Positions 1-8,563 of a DNA stretch of 64,000 nucleotides are shown here, piece by piece. How positions within the stretch are numbered: the first letter of the stretch is position 1; the number at the start of each line of letters is the position of its first letter. The DNA lies in NCBI RefSeq assembly GCF_013393385.1, contig NZ_AP023239.1:1674001-1738000 (forward strand). Direction: 5' to 3'. The translations under genes were made by a program, and so were the position numbers. Below the pieces are notes generated by a model. That model saw nothing but the letters and a program-made list of their open reading frames with translations, was not told where the DNA came from and did no database searches. This stretch comes from Paenibacillus sp. URB8-2. GTDB taxonomy: Bacteria > Bacillota > Bacilli > Paenibacillales > Paenibacillaceae.

Positions 1-1
1 C

Positions 2-745
2 GTTAGAGAACAAGTTGAATCCCTTGTTGGATTAGATAGATCTATTAGAGCTCAAGGATCAGAAGGACTCTACAATGATGCTGACTTACAGATGGCTGGA
101 TATGCAGCCGCTTTGAAAGTTCTAACAGCTTACTCCCTTATTGACGGTAAGGACATGGTCACCGAGGCAGAAGCGCCTCGTCAAAAAGGTAAAAAGACCT
201 TTGTGGATGAATTGATCGAATTTGCAGTTCAGACAGCCGTCCAATTCCTTGTCCCGTTGGGCTTTGAAAAAGGGGAATGGCAGAAGCTGCAAGCCGTAGA
301 GCGGTTTTATCTTAAGATGGTGGAAATGGAGCATCAGGGTGCCAATACTCTGGATAATTACCAGAACTTTGCCAAGGCCTTTAAAGTCCATCACTTTGAT
401 CAGTTGATGAGTGACGGATCCAAAGCCAATTCCGCACGTTTGAAACTCTCGGCTCAGTTCAAAGGCGCGATGATGTCTGAAGACACTGAATTTGGGAAGA
501 CGCCATTGCGGGCTTTACTTTACGCTCTCTATGAACTCTACAAAGAGGTGGAAGTAGAAGACGTGCTCTTGCACCTGATGGACAATTGTCCTAATTATTT
601 ACCCAACAAGACCTTACTCTCCAAAATGGCAGATTATTTGGCGGAAAAACGTGAAGGTCTGAAAGGCACAAAAACCTTCAAACCCGATGTTGAGGCGAGC
701 TGTGCACGCATACTTTCGGAGGCAATAAGAAACCAGAGGTTATAA
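2..745 (+). CDS. C-terminal part of a DUF1156-type putative anti-phage DNA methyltransferase (cut by window edge)
   Basis: The reading frame is open from base 2, so the gene starts outside the window; only the last ~247 residues are present. The visible part contains VREQVESLVGLDRS, then DADLQMAGYAAALKVLT and FVDELIEFAVQTA, followed by a helical tail. From memory these resemble the C-terminal region of the large DUF1156 adenine-methylase-like proteins that travel with DUF499 ATPases and PLD/SNF2 helicases in defence islands. The methylase catalytic motifs would lie upstream and cannot be seen. The stop is 3 bases before the start of the PLD-helicase gene, so the two are almost certainly co-transcribed. 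An internal ATG at 92 has no good ribosome-binding site and sits inside conserved sequence, so it is not taken as a start. The family call is by recognition only. Confidence 0.6.
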   Translation, partial: VREQVESLVGLDRSIRAQGSEGLYNDADLQMAGYAAALKVLTAYSLIDGKDMVTEAEAPRQKGKKTFVDELIEFAVQTAVQFLVPLGFEKGEWQKLQAVERFYLKMVEMEHQGANTLDNYQNFAKAFKVHHFDQLMSDGSKANSARLKLSAQFKGAMMSEDTEFGKTPLRALLYALYELYKEVEVEDVLLHLMDNCPNYLPNKTLLSKMADYLAEKREGLKGTKTFKPDVEASCARILSEAIRNQRL

Positions 746-748
746 GAT

Positions 749-3466
749 ATGACGTTAAAGCGGTTTTCATCACGAACGGAACGGTTGGATACAGATTTTT
801 TGGCCGAAACTCTTAGAGGCGCATCTAAGTACTTCCGAATTGCGGGCTATTTTAGGAGTTCAATCTTTGAGCTGGTTGGCGAGGAAATCTCTAAAATTCC
901 TGAAGTAAAGATTATTTGTAATTCTGAACTGGACCTGGCTGATTTTCAGATGGCAACAAGGCGGAGTACGGCCCTTAAAGAGCATTGGAACGAAATAGAT
1001 GTTGAAGCGGAAGCGCTCCTAAAAAAGGAGCGCTATCAAATCCTAGATAAGCTATTGCAGTCTGGAAATGTGGAAATAAGGGTTGTGCCGCGAGAGCGCC
1101 TGTTCCTTCATGGAAAAGCAGGATCTATACATTATCCTGATGGTAGTCGCAAGTCTTTCATTGGTTCTGTTAATGAGTCGAAAAGTGCCTTTGCCCATAA
1201 CTATGAACTGGTATGGCAGGATGACGATGAGGAAAGCGCTGATTGGGTAGAGAGGGAGTTCGGGGCCTTGTGGAACGACGGTGTTCCTCTGCCGGAAGCC
1301 ATACTTGCAGAAATCAATCGTGTGGCTAATCGTCGGGAGGTCACGGTAGAAGTATTGAAGCCGTCTGAGGTCCCGGCTGCTGCAATGGCTGAAGCTCCGA
1401 TATATCGGGGCGGAGAACAATTGCAGCCCTGGCAGCGCTCCTTTGTAACCATGTTTTTGGAGCATCGAGAGACTTACGGTAAAGCCCGCTTACTTTTAGC
1501 TGACGAGGTCGGGGTTGGTAAAACGCTCTCCATGGCTACTAGTGCTCTGGTGAGTGCTCTTCTTGAAGATGGTCCCGTTCTCATTCTTGCTCCGTCCACG
1601 TTAACAATTCAATGGCAAATTGAGATGATGGATAAGCTGGGGGTTCCCGCGGCTGTCTGGTCTTCTCAAAAAAAGGTGTGGCTTGGTGCTGAAGGGCAAA
1701 TTTTATCTCCCCGCGGAGATGCATCTTCAATAAAAAAGTGTCCTTATAAAATTGCTATCATATCGACTGGATTAATCATGCACCAGCGGGAGAGGTCTGA
1801 GTTCGTCAAAGAAGCAGGAATGCTCCTTAAGAATCGATTCGGGACAGTCATTCTGGATGAAGCACACAAAGCACGGGCAAGAGGTGGGCTGGGCGATAAA
1901 GCAGCTGAACCGAATAATCTTCTTGCTTTCATGCATCAAATTGGAAAGCGTACTCGGCATTTGATTCTCGGTACTGCAACCCCTATCCAGACAGACGTGC
2001 GGGAGTTATGGGATCTTTTGGGGATATTAAATAGTGGAGCAGAGTTTGTTCTTGGTGATTCATTATCCCCTTGGCGAGACCATGAACAAGCGATCCCGTT
2101 AGTAACTGGGAAAAGTCTGGTCGCTTCCGAGAGAGAGGCTTGGCAGTGGTTGAGCAATCCACTGCCTCCATCTAATGAACATCATATAGTCCAGCAGATT
2201 CGAGACCATTTATCAATAGATACCCATTCTTTCTTTAGCGCTCACCGGTTTGAAGACCTGGACTACATGATTCAGAACATTTGGCTTTCTGAATGTTTGG
2301 ACCCCAGATTTTTCAAAGAAAATAACCCTGTATTGCGTCACACCGTTTTAAGAAAGCGAAAACAGCTTGAAGACGATGGCCTGTTAGAAAAAGTCGGCGT
2401 TAATACGCATCCGATAACCCGAAACCTGGCACAATATCAGTCTCGCTTTGTCGGCTTGGGGATTCCAACAAACACACCCTTTCAGGTAGCATATGAAAAA
2501 GCCGAAGAGTTTTGCAAGCTTCTTCAATCCAGAACCAAAGCTGGCGGCTTCATGAAATCCCTGATGCTACAGCGTATTTGTTCGAGCTTTGCATCTGGGT
2601 TGAAAACTGCACAGAAAATGCTTAAGCATTCTATTTCGAATGAAGATGAGGACCATACTGAAGAGGTAGAACATATTCTTTCTGAAATGACGCCTGCAGA
2701 AGTTGCCTGTCTCAAAGCAATAGAAACACAGCTATCACGTGCTGAAGCAGTAGATTCTAAACTCAATACCGTGAAGTGGTTCTTAACTGAATTCAGGACA
2801 GACGGGAAGACATGGCTTGAACATGGATGTATTATTTTCAGCCAGTACTACGATACGGCGGAATGGATTGCCAAAGAACTTGCCAAATCTTTCAAAGGTG
2901 AAGTTGTGGCCGTATATGCAGGGGTAGGGAAGAGTGGACTTTTTCGGGGCGAGCAATTTAACAATGTTGAACGTGAAGTCATTAAGGCTGCTGTTAGAAC
3001 CCGCGAAATTCGGTTGGTAATAGCAACCGATGCGGCATGTGAGGGTTTGAACCTTCAAACATTAGGTACCTTGATTAACATCGATCTTCCGTGGAATCCA
3101 TCTCGACTGGAACAGCGACTGGGTAGAATCAAGAGGTTCGGACAGGCTCGTAAGTTCGTTGACATGCTCAATCTTGTTTACAGTGAAACACAGGATGAGA
3201 AGGTCTATAATGTTTTATCTGAACGGCTGCGCGACACCTACGACATATTTGGCAGCCTTCCTGACACCATCTATGATGAATGGATTGAGAACGAAGAAGA
3301 GCTTAAGGAACGAATGAACGAATACTTGCACGAAAGAAAAAAGGCTCAGGATGCTTTTTCAGTAAAGTATCGTGGAACCTTAGATCCTGCGGCACATTTA
3401 TGGGAACGATGTGCTTCTGTTTTATCTCGTCGGGACATTGTAAATAAACTTAGTGAGCCTTGGTGA
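749..3466 (+). CDS. PLD-domain plus SNF2/SF2 helicase, anti-phage type
   Basis: A 905-residue protein joining a phospholipase-D-like nuclease domain to an SF2/SNF2 helicase. The N-terminal ~190 residues carry an HGK motif near residue 121 followed by FIGSVNESKSAF, a typical PLD half-site. The helicase core has Walker A DEVGVGKT near 251, the DEAH box (ILDEAHKARA) near 368, motif III GTATP near 407, and motif VI EQRLGRIKRFGQ near 787, with a helical insert between the two RecA lobes. This architecture is that of the phospholipase-D-like anti-phage helicases found next to DUF1156 methylases and DUF499 ATPases. Its role is inferred as ATP-driven DNA translocation with nucleic-acid cleavage during restriction. 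The gene follows the methylase by 3 bases. Nothing looks broken. Confidence 0.85.
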   Translation: MTLKRFSSRTERLDTDFLAETLRGASKYFRIAGYFRSSIFELVGEEISKIPEVKIICNSELDLADFQMATRRSTALKEHWNEIDVEAEALLKKERYQILDKLLQSGNVEIRVVPRERLFLHGKAGSIHYPDGSRKSFIGSVNESKSAFAHNYELVWQDDDEESADWVEREFGALWNDGVPLPEAILAEINRVANRREVTVEVLKPSEVPAAAMAEAPIYRGGEQLQPWQRSFVTMFLEHRETYGKARLLLADEVGVGKTLSMATSALVSALLEDGPVLILAPSTLTIQWQIEMMDKLGVPAAVWSSQKKVWLGAEGQILSPRGDASSIKKCPYKIAIISTGLIMHQRERSEFVKEAGMLLKNRFGTVILDEAHKARARGGLGDKAAEPNNLLAFMHQIGKRTRHLILGTATPIQTDVRELWDLLGILNSGAEFVLGDSLSPWRDHEQAIPLVTGKSLVASEREAWQWLSNPLPPSNEHHIVQQIRDHLSIDTHSFFSAHRFEDLDYMIQNIWLSECLDPRFFKENNPVLRHTVLRKRKQLEDDGLLEKVGVNTHPITRNLAQYQSRFVGLGIPTNTPFQVAYEKAEEFCKLLQSRTKAGGFMKSLMLQRICSSFASGLKTAQKMLKHSISNEDEDHTEEVEHILSEMTPAEVACLKAIETQLSRAEAVDSKLNTVKWFLTEFRTDGKTWLEHGCIIFSQYYDTAEWIAKELAKSFKGEVVAVYAGVGKSGLFRGEQFNNVEREVIKAAVRTREIRLVIATDAACEGLNLQTLGTLINIDLPWNPSRLEQRLGRIKRFGQARKFVDMLNLVYSETQDEKVYNVLSERLRDTYDIFGSLPDTIYDEWIENEEELKERMNEYLHERKKAQDAFSVKYRGTLDPAAHLWERCASVLSRRDIVNKLSEPW

Positions 3467-3597
3467 TAAGATCCGTATCCGCACGTTCTGTGCTCAGGAG
3501 GTGGGACACTGGAATTTTCAAAAAACTGAAACGAAACGGGCGCGGTACTGCCTATAATAGCAAGTAAATGCTCCACTTCGTTTCACTCAAATTGGGA

Positions 3598-3807
3598 ATG
3601 AACAAGGAAATCCGGAAGCGACTGAAGCCGATGAATAGCCTCACCAATATGGACGCTGTAGAGAAAATTGTCTACCTCGACTTCACAGACTACAACGAGC
3701 GTTTTGCCGAACGAGTCACTCGCGACTTTGGTGATGCTGAAGTCAAAAAGAAACTGAACGCGATGTTTGAAGCACGATATCCCGTTTCGCCCATGCAAGA
3801 AGAGTAA
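3598..3807 (+). CDS. Small hypothetical protein or gene remnant
   Basis: Encodes 69 residues from ATG 3598, or 79 from ATG 3568. The protein is charged and mostly helical (KIVYLDFTDYNERF, then EVKKKLNAMFEARYP). No clear ribosome-binding site precedes either ATG and no family is recognised. It lies alone between the helicase gene and a long inverted repeat, so it could equally be the tail of a decayed gene. Confidence 0.3.
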   Translation: MNKEIRKRLKPMNSLTNMDAVEKIVYLDFTDYNERFAERVTRDFGDAEVKKKLNAMFEARYPVSPMQEE

Positions 3808-3818
3808 CTTTTGCTCTG

Positions 3819-3853
3819 GGTTCTTTAGGGTGGGGCCCTCCACCCAAAGAACC
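3819..3853. repeat. Perfect inverted repeat, possible hairpin
   Basis: GGTTCTTT and GGGTGG on the left pair with CCACCC and AAAGAACC on the right, with a single unpaired A at 3827 and a 6-base GC loop. It is a very stable hairpin but has no downstream T-run on the + strand, so it may be an unusual terminator or a small mobile-repeat relic. Confidence 0.6.
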
Positions 3854-3939
3854 TTCATACCAATGCATGACACCAAAGAAATATGTATAAAGAATTTGAT
3901 CATATATTTCCTTATTATGCTATAAGATTAAAGGAGCAC

Positions 3940-3966
3940 ATGGGAACTAAACAACTATCAGCATAA
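3940..3966 (+). CDS. Possible 8-residue leader peptide upstream of sbcD
   Basis: An AAAGGAG ribosome-binding site at 3930-3936 precedes ATG 3940, an 8-codon frame and TAA. A promoter-like TTGATC ... CTATAA pair lies just upstream (about 3896-3925). The frame ends 28 bases before the perfect hairpin at 3994-4031, an arrangement like an attenuator, but there is no proof of translation. Confidence 0.25.
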   Translation: MGTKQLSA

Positions 3967-3990
3967 TTTTCACAAATAAATACACCATAA

Positions 3991-4039
3991 GAACAAAAGT
4001 TCGCTGACAACCCTTTGTCAGCGAACTTTTGCTAATAAT
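3991..4039 (+). promoter_or_regulatory. Shared operator/promoter motif, copy 1 (before sbcDC), within a perfect hairpin
   Basis: GAACAAAAGTTCGCTGACAA starts at 3991. It contains GAAC-N4-GTTC, which fits the Bacillus LexA (DinR) box, followed by the CTGACA block that recurs at 8440, 19665 and 29267. A -10-like TAATAA begins at 4033, 23 bases after CTGACA. Bases 3994-4010 pair perfectly with 4015-4031 (17 bp, 4-base loop), so this copy is also a palindrome and a possible bidirectional terminator. SOS control of sbcDC would make biological sense but is inference. Confidence 0.5.
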
Positions 4040-4111
4040 AGAGTTACATTATAACAAGGAAACTAGTCACGGCTAAGTTTGGTATAAGACTATCCGAAAG
4101 GACGAGAAACG

Positions 4112-5308
4112 ATGAAAATTTTCCACACGGCAGACTGGCATCTCGGCAAGCTGGTACAAGGCATCTATATGACGGAGGACCAGCAATATATCCTTGAACA
4201 GTTTATCATGGATATTGAAACAGAGCAGCCCGATGTCATCATTATCGCAGGGGATCTATACGATCGTGCGGTTCCGCCGACGGAGGCAGTACAACTGCTT
4301 GATAAGGTACTGGAAACTATCATATTACAGTTGAAAATCCCTGTGCTGGCGGTCGCGGGTAATCACGATAGTCCGAGTCGGCTTGATTTCGGCAGCAGCA
4401 TTATGAAAGCATCGGGGCTACATATCGCAGGAGAACTTACCAATCCTATGGAGTCCGTGGTCTTAAGTGATGAGAATGGTGAAGTTCACTTCCATCTCAT
4501 TCCTTATGCAGAGCCGGGGAAAGTACGTTTTTTACTTGGTGATGAGAGTATTAGAACTCATAATGATGCCATGCAGAAGATCACGGACAATATTAAAAGA
4601 ACGATGGATCCGAGCGCACGCCATATTTTTGTTGGACATGCTTTTGTAACGCCTGGGGGTGTAGCTCAGGATAATACAAGTGACTCTGAACGGCCGCTGT
4701 CAATTGGTGGGGCTGAGCATGTGAGCTCCGAATATTTTAACGGATTCCACTACACAGCATTAGGTCACTTGCACCAAGCTCATTATGTAGGCAACGAAAC
4801 GGTACGATATGCCGGCTCGCCTCTGAAGTATTCCATTTCGGAAGAAACTCATAACAAGGGATATTTGATTGTTCATCTGGATGAACACGGAAACACAACG
4901 ATTGAGAAAAGATTGCTGACACCGCGACGCGACATGCGGACAGTCGAAGGCCTGATCGCAGATATTGAGCGGCATGCAATCAATGAAGATTTTGTGTTCG
5001 TTCGCTTGCTGGATGAAGTATTGGTGTCATCGCCAATGGAACGGGTACGCTCGGTCTATCCAAATGCAATGCATGTTGAACGGAAGATGACTATCTCAGG
5101 GTTGATTAGGGAGTCACAGGCGGTTGATGGACGAGCAAAGATGGATGGACTGTCGCTGTTCAAAGCTTTTTATCAAGACGTAAAAGGAACAGAACTATCG
5201 TCAGAAACAGAGAAGTTGTTTATCGAAACGCTGCAGGAAATCCTGGAGAAAGAAGGTGAGCGTTATGAGACCGTTGAAGCTGACAATGACGGCGTTCGGG
5301 CCGTATAA
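4112..5308 (+). CDS. sbcD: Exonuclease SbcCD, nuclease subunit SbcD (Mre11-like)
   Basis: A 398-residue Mn-dependent calcineurin-like phosphoesterase, the nuclease half of the SbcCD complex that opens hairpins and trims blocked DNA ends. All family motifs are present: FHTADWHLG (D8, H10), IIAGDLYDR near 49, VAGNHDSP near 84, FVGHAFV near 175, and ALGHLHQAH near 216. Length is normal. The start ATG 4112 follows a purine-rich AAAGGACGAG. The gene overlaps sbcC by 44 bases, the usual coupled order. Upstream lies the shared operator/hairpin at 3991-4039, suggesting damage-responsive control. It sits among defence genes rather than with addAB, so it is probably an accessory copy. Confidence 0.96.
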   Translation: MKIFHTADWHLGKLVQGIYMTEDQQYILEQFIMDIETEQPDVIIIAGDLYDRAVPPTEAVQLLDKVLETIILQLKIPVLAVAGNHDSPSRLDFGSSIMKASGLHIAGELTNPMESVVLSDENGEVHFHLIPYAEPGKVRFLLGDESIRTHNDAMQKITDNIKRTMDPSARHIFVGHAFVTPGGVAQDNTSDSERPLSIGGAEHVSSEYFNGFHYTALGHLHQAHYVGNETVRYAGSPLKYSISEETHNKGYLIVHLDEHGNTTIEKRLLTPRRDMRTVEGLIADIERHAINEDFVFVRLLDEVLVSSPMERVRSVYPNAMHVERKMTISGLIRESQAVDGRAKMDGLSLFKAFYQDVKGTELSSETEKLFIETLQEILEKEGERYETVEADNDGVRAV

Positions 5309-8300
5309 AGATACAGAGGTTATTGATTTCTCCGAGCTTAAAGAGCACCGCTTGTTTGTGGTATCTGGAAATACGGGTGCAGGGAAAACTTCTATTTTTG
5401 ATGCAATCTGTTTTGCTCTGTATGGAGATGCAAGTGGTGAAGATAGAAATGATAACAAGATGCTCCGCAGTCATTTTGCCGATGATCAGACACACACTTC
5501 TGTTGATTTGGAATTTGAACTAAAAGGTCGGATATATCGTGTATTTCGGCAGTTGGCCCATGTGAAGTCCGGAAACAAAGGTGCGACAGGCGATAGCTAT
5601 GAATTATACGAAATCAACAGTGGACAGGCTGTCCCGATTGTCGATCGCTTTATTGTATCGCAGGTGGATGAGAAGATTCGCGGACTCATAGGACTCACCA
5701 AGGAGCAGTTTAGCCAGATCGTTATGCTGCCACAGGGTGAATTCCGCAAGCTGCTCACCTCAGAGACTGAGAATAAGGAGGAGATCTTGCGCCGGATTTT
5801 CAAAACCGGATTATATAAACAGGTCACCGACCATTTAAATGAACAACGTAAGGAGATGCAGCAAATCTGCTCGGAGCAGGCAAAAATGTTGGAATATCAT
5901 ATCGGCAATGTGAAGGGTTCTCTTGGCGGACGTGAAGACTCTGACCTGTACAAGGTATTTGAGCAGGAGAACCACAATACTTTTCAAGTACTTGAAGCAT
6001 TAGATAAAGAGATCGAATATTATACTGTACAACTGAAAGAAAAGAAGCTGCTGCTGCAAGCTGAAATGACCAAGTTCCAAGAACATACGGCAGTCTATCA
6101 TCAAGCTCAAACCGTGAATGGGCAATTTGATCTTTTGGATCAGAAATCTGAGGCAAAACAACAGCTAGTCGCGCAAGAGGATGTTATCATGCAGCAAACG
6201 GTGCAGCTTTCACTCGCAGAGCAAGCGGTTCATCTTCAGGTCTATGAACGGCATAATATTGAAATGACGGATGAACTAAGCCGTAAAAGCCAGTTACTCG
6301 AAGCTGCGCTTGCAGAATGTCTTCAGGCTGAAACTGCTCTCAATACGGCTACTGCTCTCTATAAGCAGGAAGAGGGAAAGGAAGAATTACGGAATCAATC
6401 TTTACGTGAACTGGATCGGCTTCAAGGATATTTGCCAGTAGTAAAAGAGATTGATCAGAGACAGCAACGAGACACGAAGCTTGCGATAGAAGTGGAGGCC
6501 TTGTCTAAGCAGTTGAATAATGCAATTGATGAGCTGGAGATCAAGCAAAACGAACGATCGTCTAAGGCAGCACAAGTTAAGGAATTTGAAGAAAAGGTTC
6601 TTCATTTGCCGGCAAAGACAGAGAAGCTTAACCTTTTAAGACAGCAGGCTGTAACTATGCAAGAATATCTGGGCCTTTTAGAAAAACTTACAAAGGAACA
6701 AACAGAGGAAAAAGGGAATAAAGAGTCATTTGAACAAGCAGATCAGGCGTATTTTGCAATTGAGGAACGCTGGATTGAAGGACAAGCAGGATTACTCGCA
6801 AGCCATCTTCATGACGGTGAGTTATGTCCGGTCTGCGGAAGTCTTGATCATCCCCAAAAAGCGGCAGCCACCGGCGACATTCCTACCAAAGATGAGCTTG
6901 AACGGATGCGTATGGAGAAATCTTCATTTGAAAAAAAATACCTCGAGGTAAAAGCGAAACTCACAACTACTGAACAGCAGATTCAAGAGAAGCAGCAACA
7001 GTTGCTGGAACAGGGGTATCCTTTAGAAGAGATTCAGGCTATTTACGCCGATCTGCTAATAGAGGTAAAAGTGCTGGCTGAAGAGGAAAAGCAACTGAAG
7101 GAATTTAATTCTATTTTGGTTCCACTTAAGCAAGCATTAGATACATTGGATAGCAAATTGGAGGAGTTACGCAAACACAAGGAACATACTCAAAATTTGT
7201 TCAATAACAAAAATACGGAACATGTAACTGAGAAAGCGCTATATGATCAATCGTTATCTAACTTGCCAGAAGATGTGCGTAGTCTCGAGAAACTAGAGCA
7301 GCATATCAAGATTACAGAGGTTAACAAAAGGCAACTGGAGGGCGCATGGAAGCAAGCACAGAGTCAATACCAGGAGGCGAATGAACGGAACATCAAGGCA
7401 TCTGCAAGCCGAGTCAATGCTGAGAATATGAAGAGAGAAGCAATTGCCAACAAGGAAAAAGCTCTTCAAAGTTACCTCGGAGCGTTAGAACAGGCCGGGT
7501 TCGCTTCAGAAGAAAGCTATAAAGCAGCGAAGATGAGCGATGAAGCTCAAGCTGAGCTGAGGAAACAAATTGAAATGCACAAGGCCTCCTTGGCATCGGT
7601 AACCAAGCAAATTGAGGAATTAACTTTAATATTGGAAGGGAAAGAACGTCAAGATCTTGCCGTACTGCTGCAGAGCCTTAAAGAGCTGGAGCAATCTATT
7701 GATATCGTGCGTGGAGAGTATTTACAAGCTGAGAATAACTTTGATAAAGGTACGGAATTTAAGACGAATATTCTTATGGCCGAGCGTAGCTGTCAGAATG
7801 CAGAACGTGAACACCAACTCGTGAAAGATTTGTATGATGTTGTGCGAGGAGAGAATAGTAGAAAGATCTCTTTTGAGCGCTATCTGCAAATTGAGTTTTT
7901 GGACAAGATTATATACAATGCAAACCATCGCTTACAGAAGATGTCGGGAGGACAATACTACCTTATCCGCAGTGACCGTATGGAGAAACGCGGCAAGCAA
8001 AGTGGTCTAGGATTTGATGTGTATGACAATTACACCGCTCAGCTGAGGGATGTGAAGACATTATCCGGCGGAGAGAAATTTAATGCTTCGCTGTGTCTAG
8101 CGCTAGGAATGGCAGATGTTATTCAAGCCTATGATGGCGGTGTTTCACTAGAAACCATGTTTATCGACGAGGGTTTTGGTTCGCTGGACGAAGAGTCCCT
8201 GAACAAGGCCATTGATACTCTGATTGACTTGCAACAGTCCGGCCGAATGATTGGTGTGATTTCACATGTCCAGGAGCTGAAGCAAGCGATACCGGCGATC

Positions 8301-8357
8301 TTAGAGGTTAAGAAGACAAGAGAAGGGTATAGTTATACTAATTTTTATGTGAGTTAG
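5265..8357 (+). CDS. sbcC: Exonuclease SbcCD, SMC-like ATPase subunit SbcC (Rad50-like)
   Basis: A 1030-residue Rad50-type ATPase. It has Walker A GNTGAGKTS near residue 33, then long coiled coils on both sides of a zinc hook (LCPVCGSLDHP near 521), the ABC signature LSGGEKFNASLCLALG near 932, and Walker B MFIDEGFGSLDEESL near 965. The zinc hook joins two coiled coils while the ATPase heads clamp DNA for SbcD. ATG 5265 was chosen because AAGGTGAG (5253-5260) sits just before it; a GTG at 5256 lies inside that ribosome-binding site. A terminator follows at 8398. Confidence 0.96.
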   Translation: MRPLKLTMTAFGPYKDTEVIDFSELKEHRLFVVSGNTGAGKTSIFDAICFALYGDASGEDRNDNKMLRSHFADDQTHTSVDLEFELKGRIYRVFRQLAHVKSGNKGATGDSYELYEINSGQAVPIVDRFIVSQVDEKIRGLIGLTKEQFSQIVMLPQGEFRKLLTSETENKEEILRRIFKTGLYKQVTDHLNEQRKEMQQICSEQAKMLEYHIGNVKGSLGGREDSDLYKVFEQENHNTFQVLEALDKEIEYYTVQLKEKKLLLQAEMTKFQEHTAVYHQAQTVNGQFDLLDQKSEAKQQLVAQEDVIMQQTVQLSLAEQAVHLQVYERHNIEMTDELSRKSQLLEAALAECLQAETALNTATALYKQEEGKEELRNQSLRELDRLQGYLPVVKEIDQRQQRDTKLAIEVEALSKQLNNAIDELEIKQNERSSKAAQVKEFEEKVLHLPAKTEKLNLLRQQAVTMQEYLGLLEKLTKEQTEEKGNKESFEQADQAYFAIEERWIEGQAGLLASHLHDGELCPVCGSLDHPQKAAATGDIPTKDELERMRMEKSSFEKKYLEVKAKLTTTEQQIQEKQQQLLEQGYPLEEIQAIYADLLIEVKVLAEEEKQLKEFNSILVPLKQALDTLDSKLEELRKHKEHTQNLFNNKNTEHVTEKALYDQSLSNLPEDVRSLEKLEQHIKITEVNKRQLEGAWKQAQSQYQEANERNIKASASRVNAENMKREAIANKEKALQSYLGALEQAGFASEESYKAAKMSDEAQAELRKQIEMHKASLASVTKQIEELTLILEGKERQDLAVLLQSLKELEQSIDIVRGEYLQAENNFDKGTEFKTNILMAERSCQNAEREHQLVKDLYDVVRGENSRKISFERYLQIEFLDKIIYNANHRLQKMSGGQYYLIRSDRMEKRGKQSGLGFDVYDNYTAQLRDVKTLSGGEKFNASLCLALGMADVIQAYDGGVSLETMFIDEGFGSLDEESLNKAIDTLIDLQQSGRMIGVISHVQELKQAIPAILEVKKTREGYSYTNFYVS

Positions 8358-8397
8358 ATGCTATTAATGTATTTGCAGTATTATATCTACCTCCCTC

Positions 8398-8423
8398 ATC
8401 CTCCCCATCAGGAGGATTTTTTA
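8398..8423 (+). terminator. Intrinsic terminator after sbcDC
   Basis: ATCCTCC pairs with GGAGGAT across a 6-base loop and is followed by six T residues. It separates sbcDC from the next promoter, whose motif begins only a few bases later. Confidence 0.9.
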
Positions 8424-8426
8424 TGC

Positions 8427-8473
8427 GAACATACACTCGCTGACAGATTATTGCTTTTTCAATGATGTACAAT
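8427..8473 (+). promoter_or_regulatory. Shared operator/promoter motif, copy 2 (before the helicase-nuclease gene)
   Basis: GAACATACACTCGCTGACAG at 8427-8446 is followed, exactly 22 bases after CTGACA, by a good -10 TACAAT at 8468-8473. Motif and spacing match copies 3 and 4, and copy 1 within a base. The leader downstream holds a short inverted repeat, AGTCTA/TAGACT. Confidence 0.55.
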
Positions 8474-8563
8474 AGTGGAAAATAAGTGTCGAAAAAAGGG
8501 ATATTTATCCGAATTATTGAATAAGTCTATTAGACTATATATTGAGATTCCTCAACATCGGAG

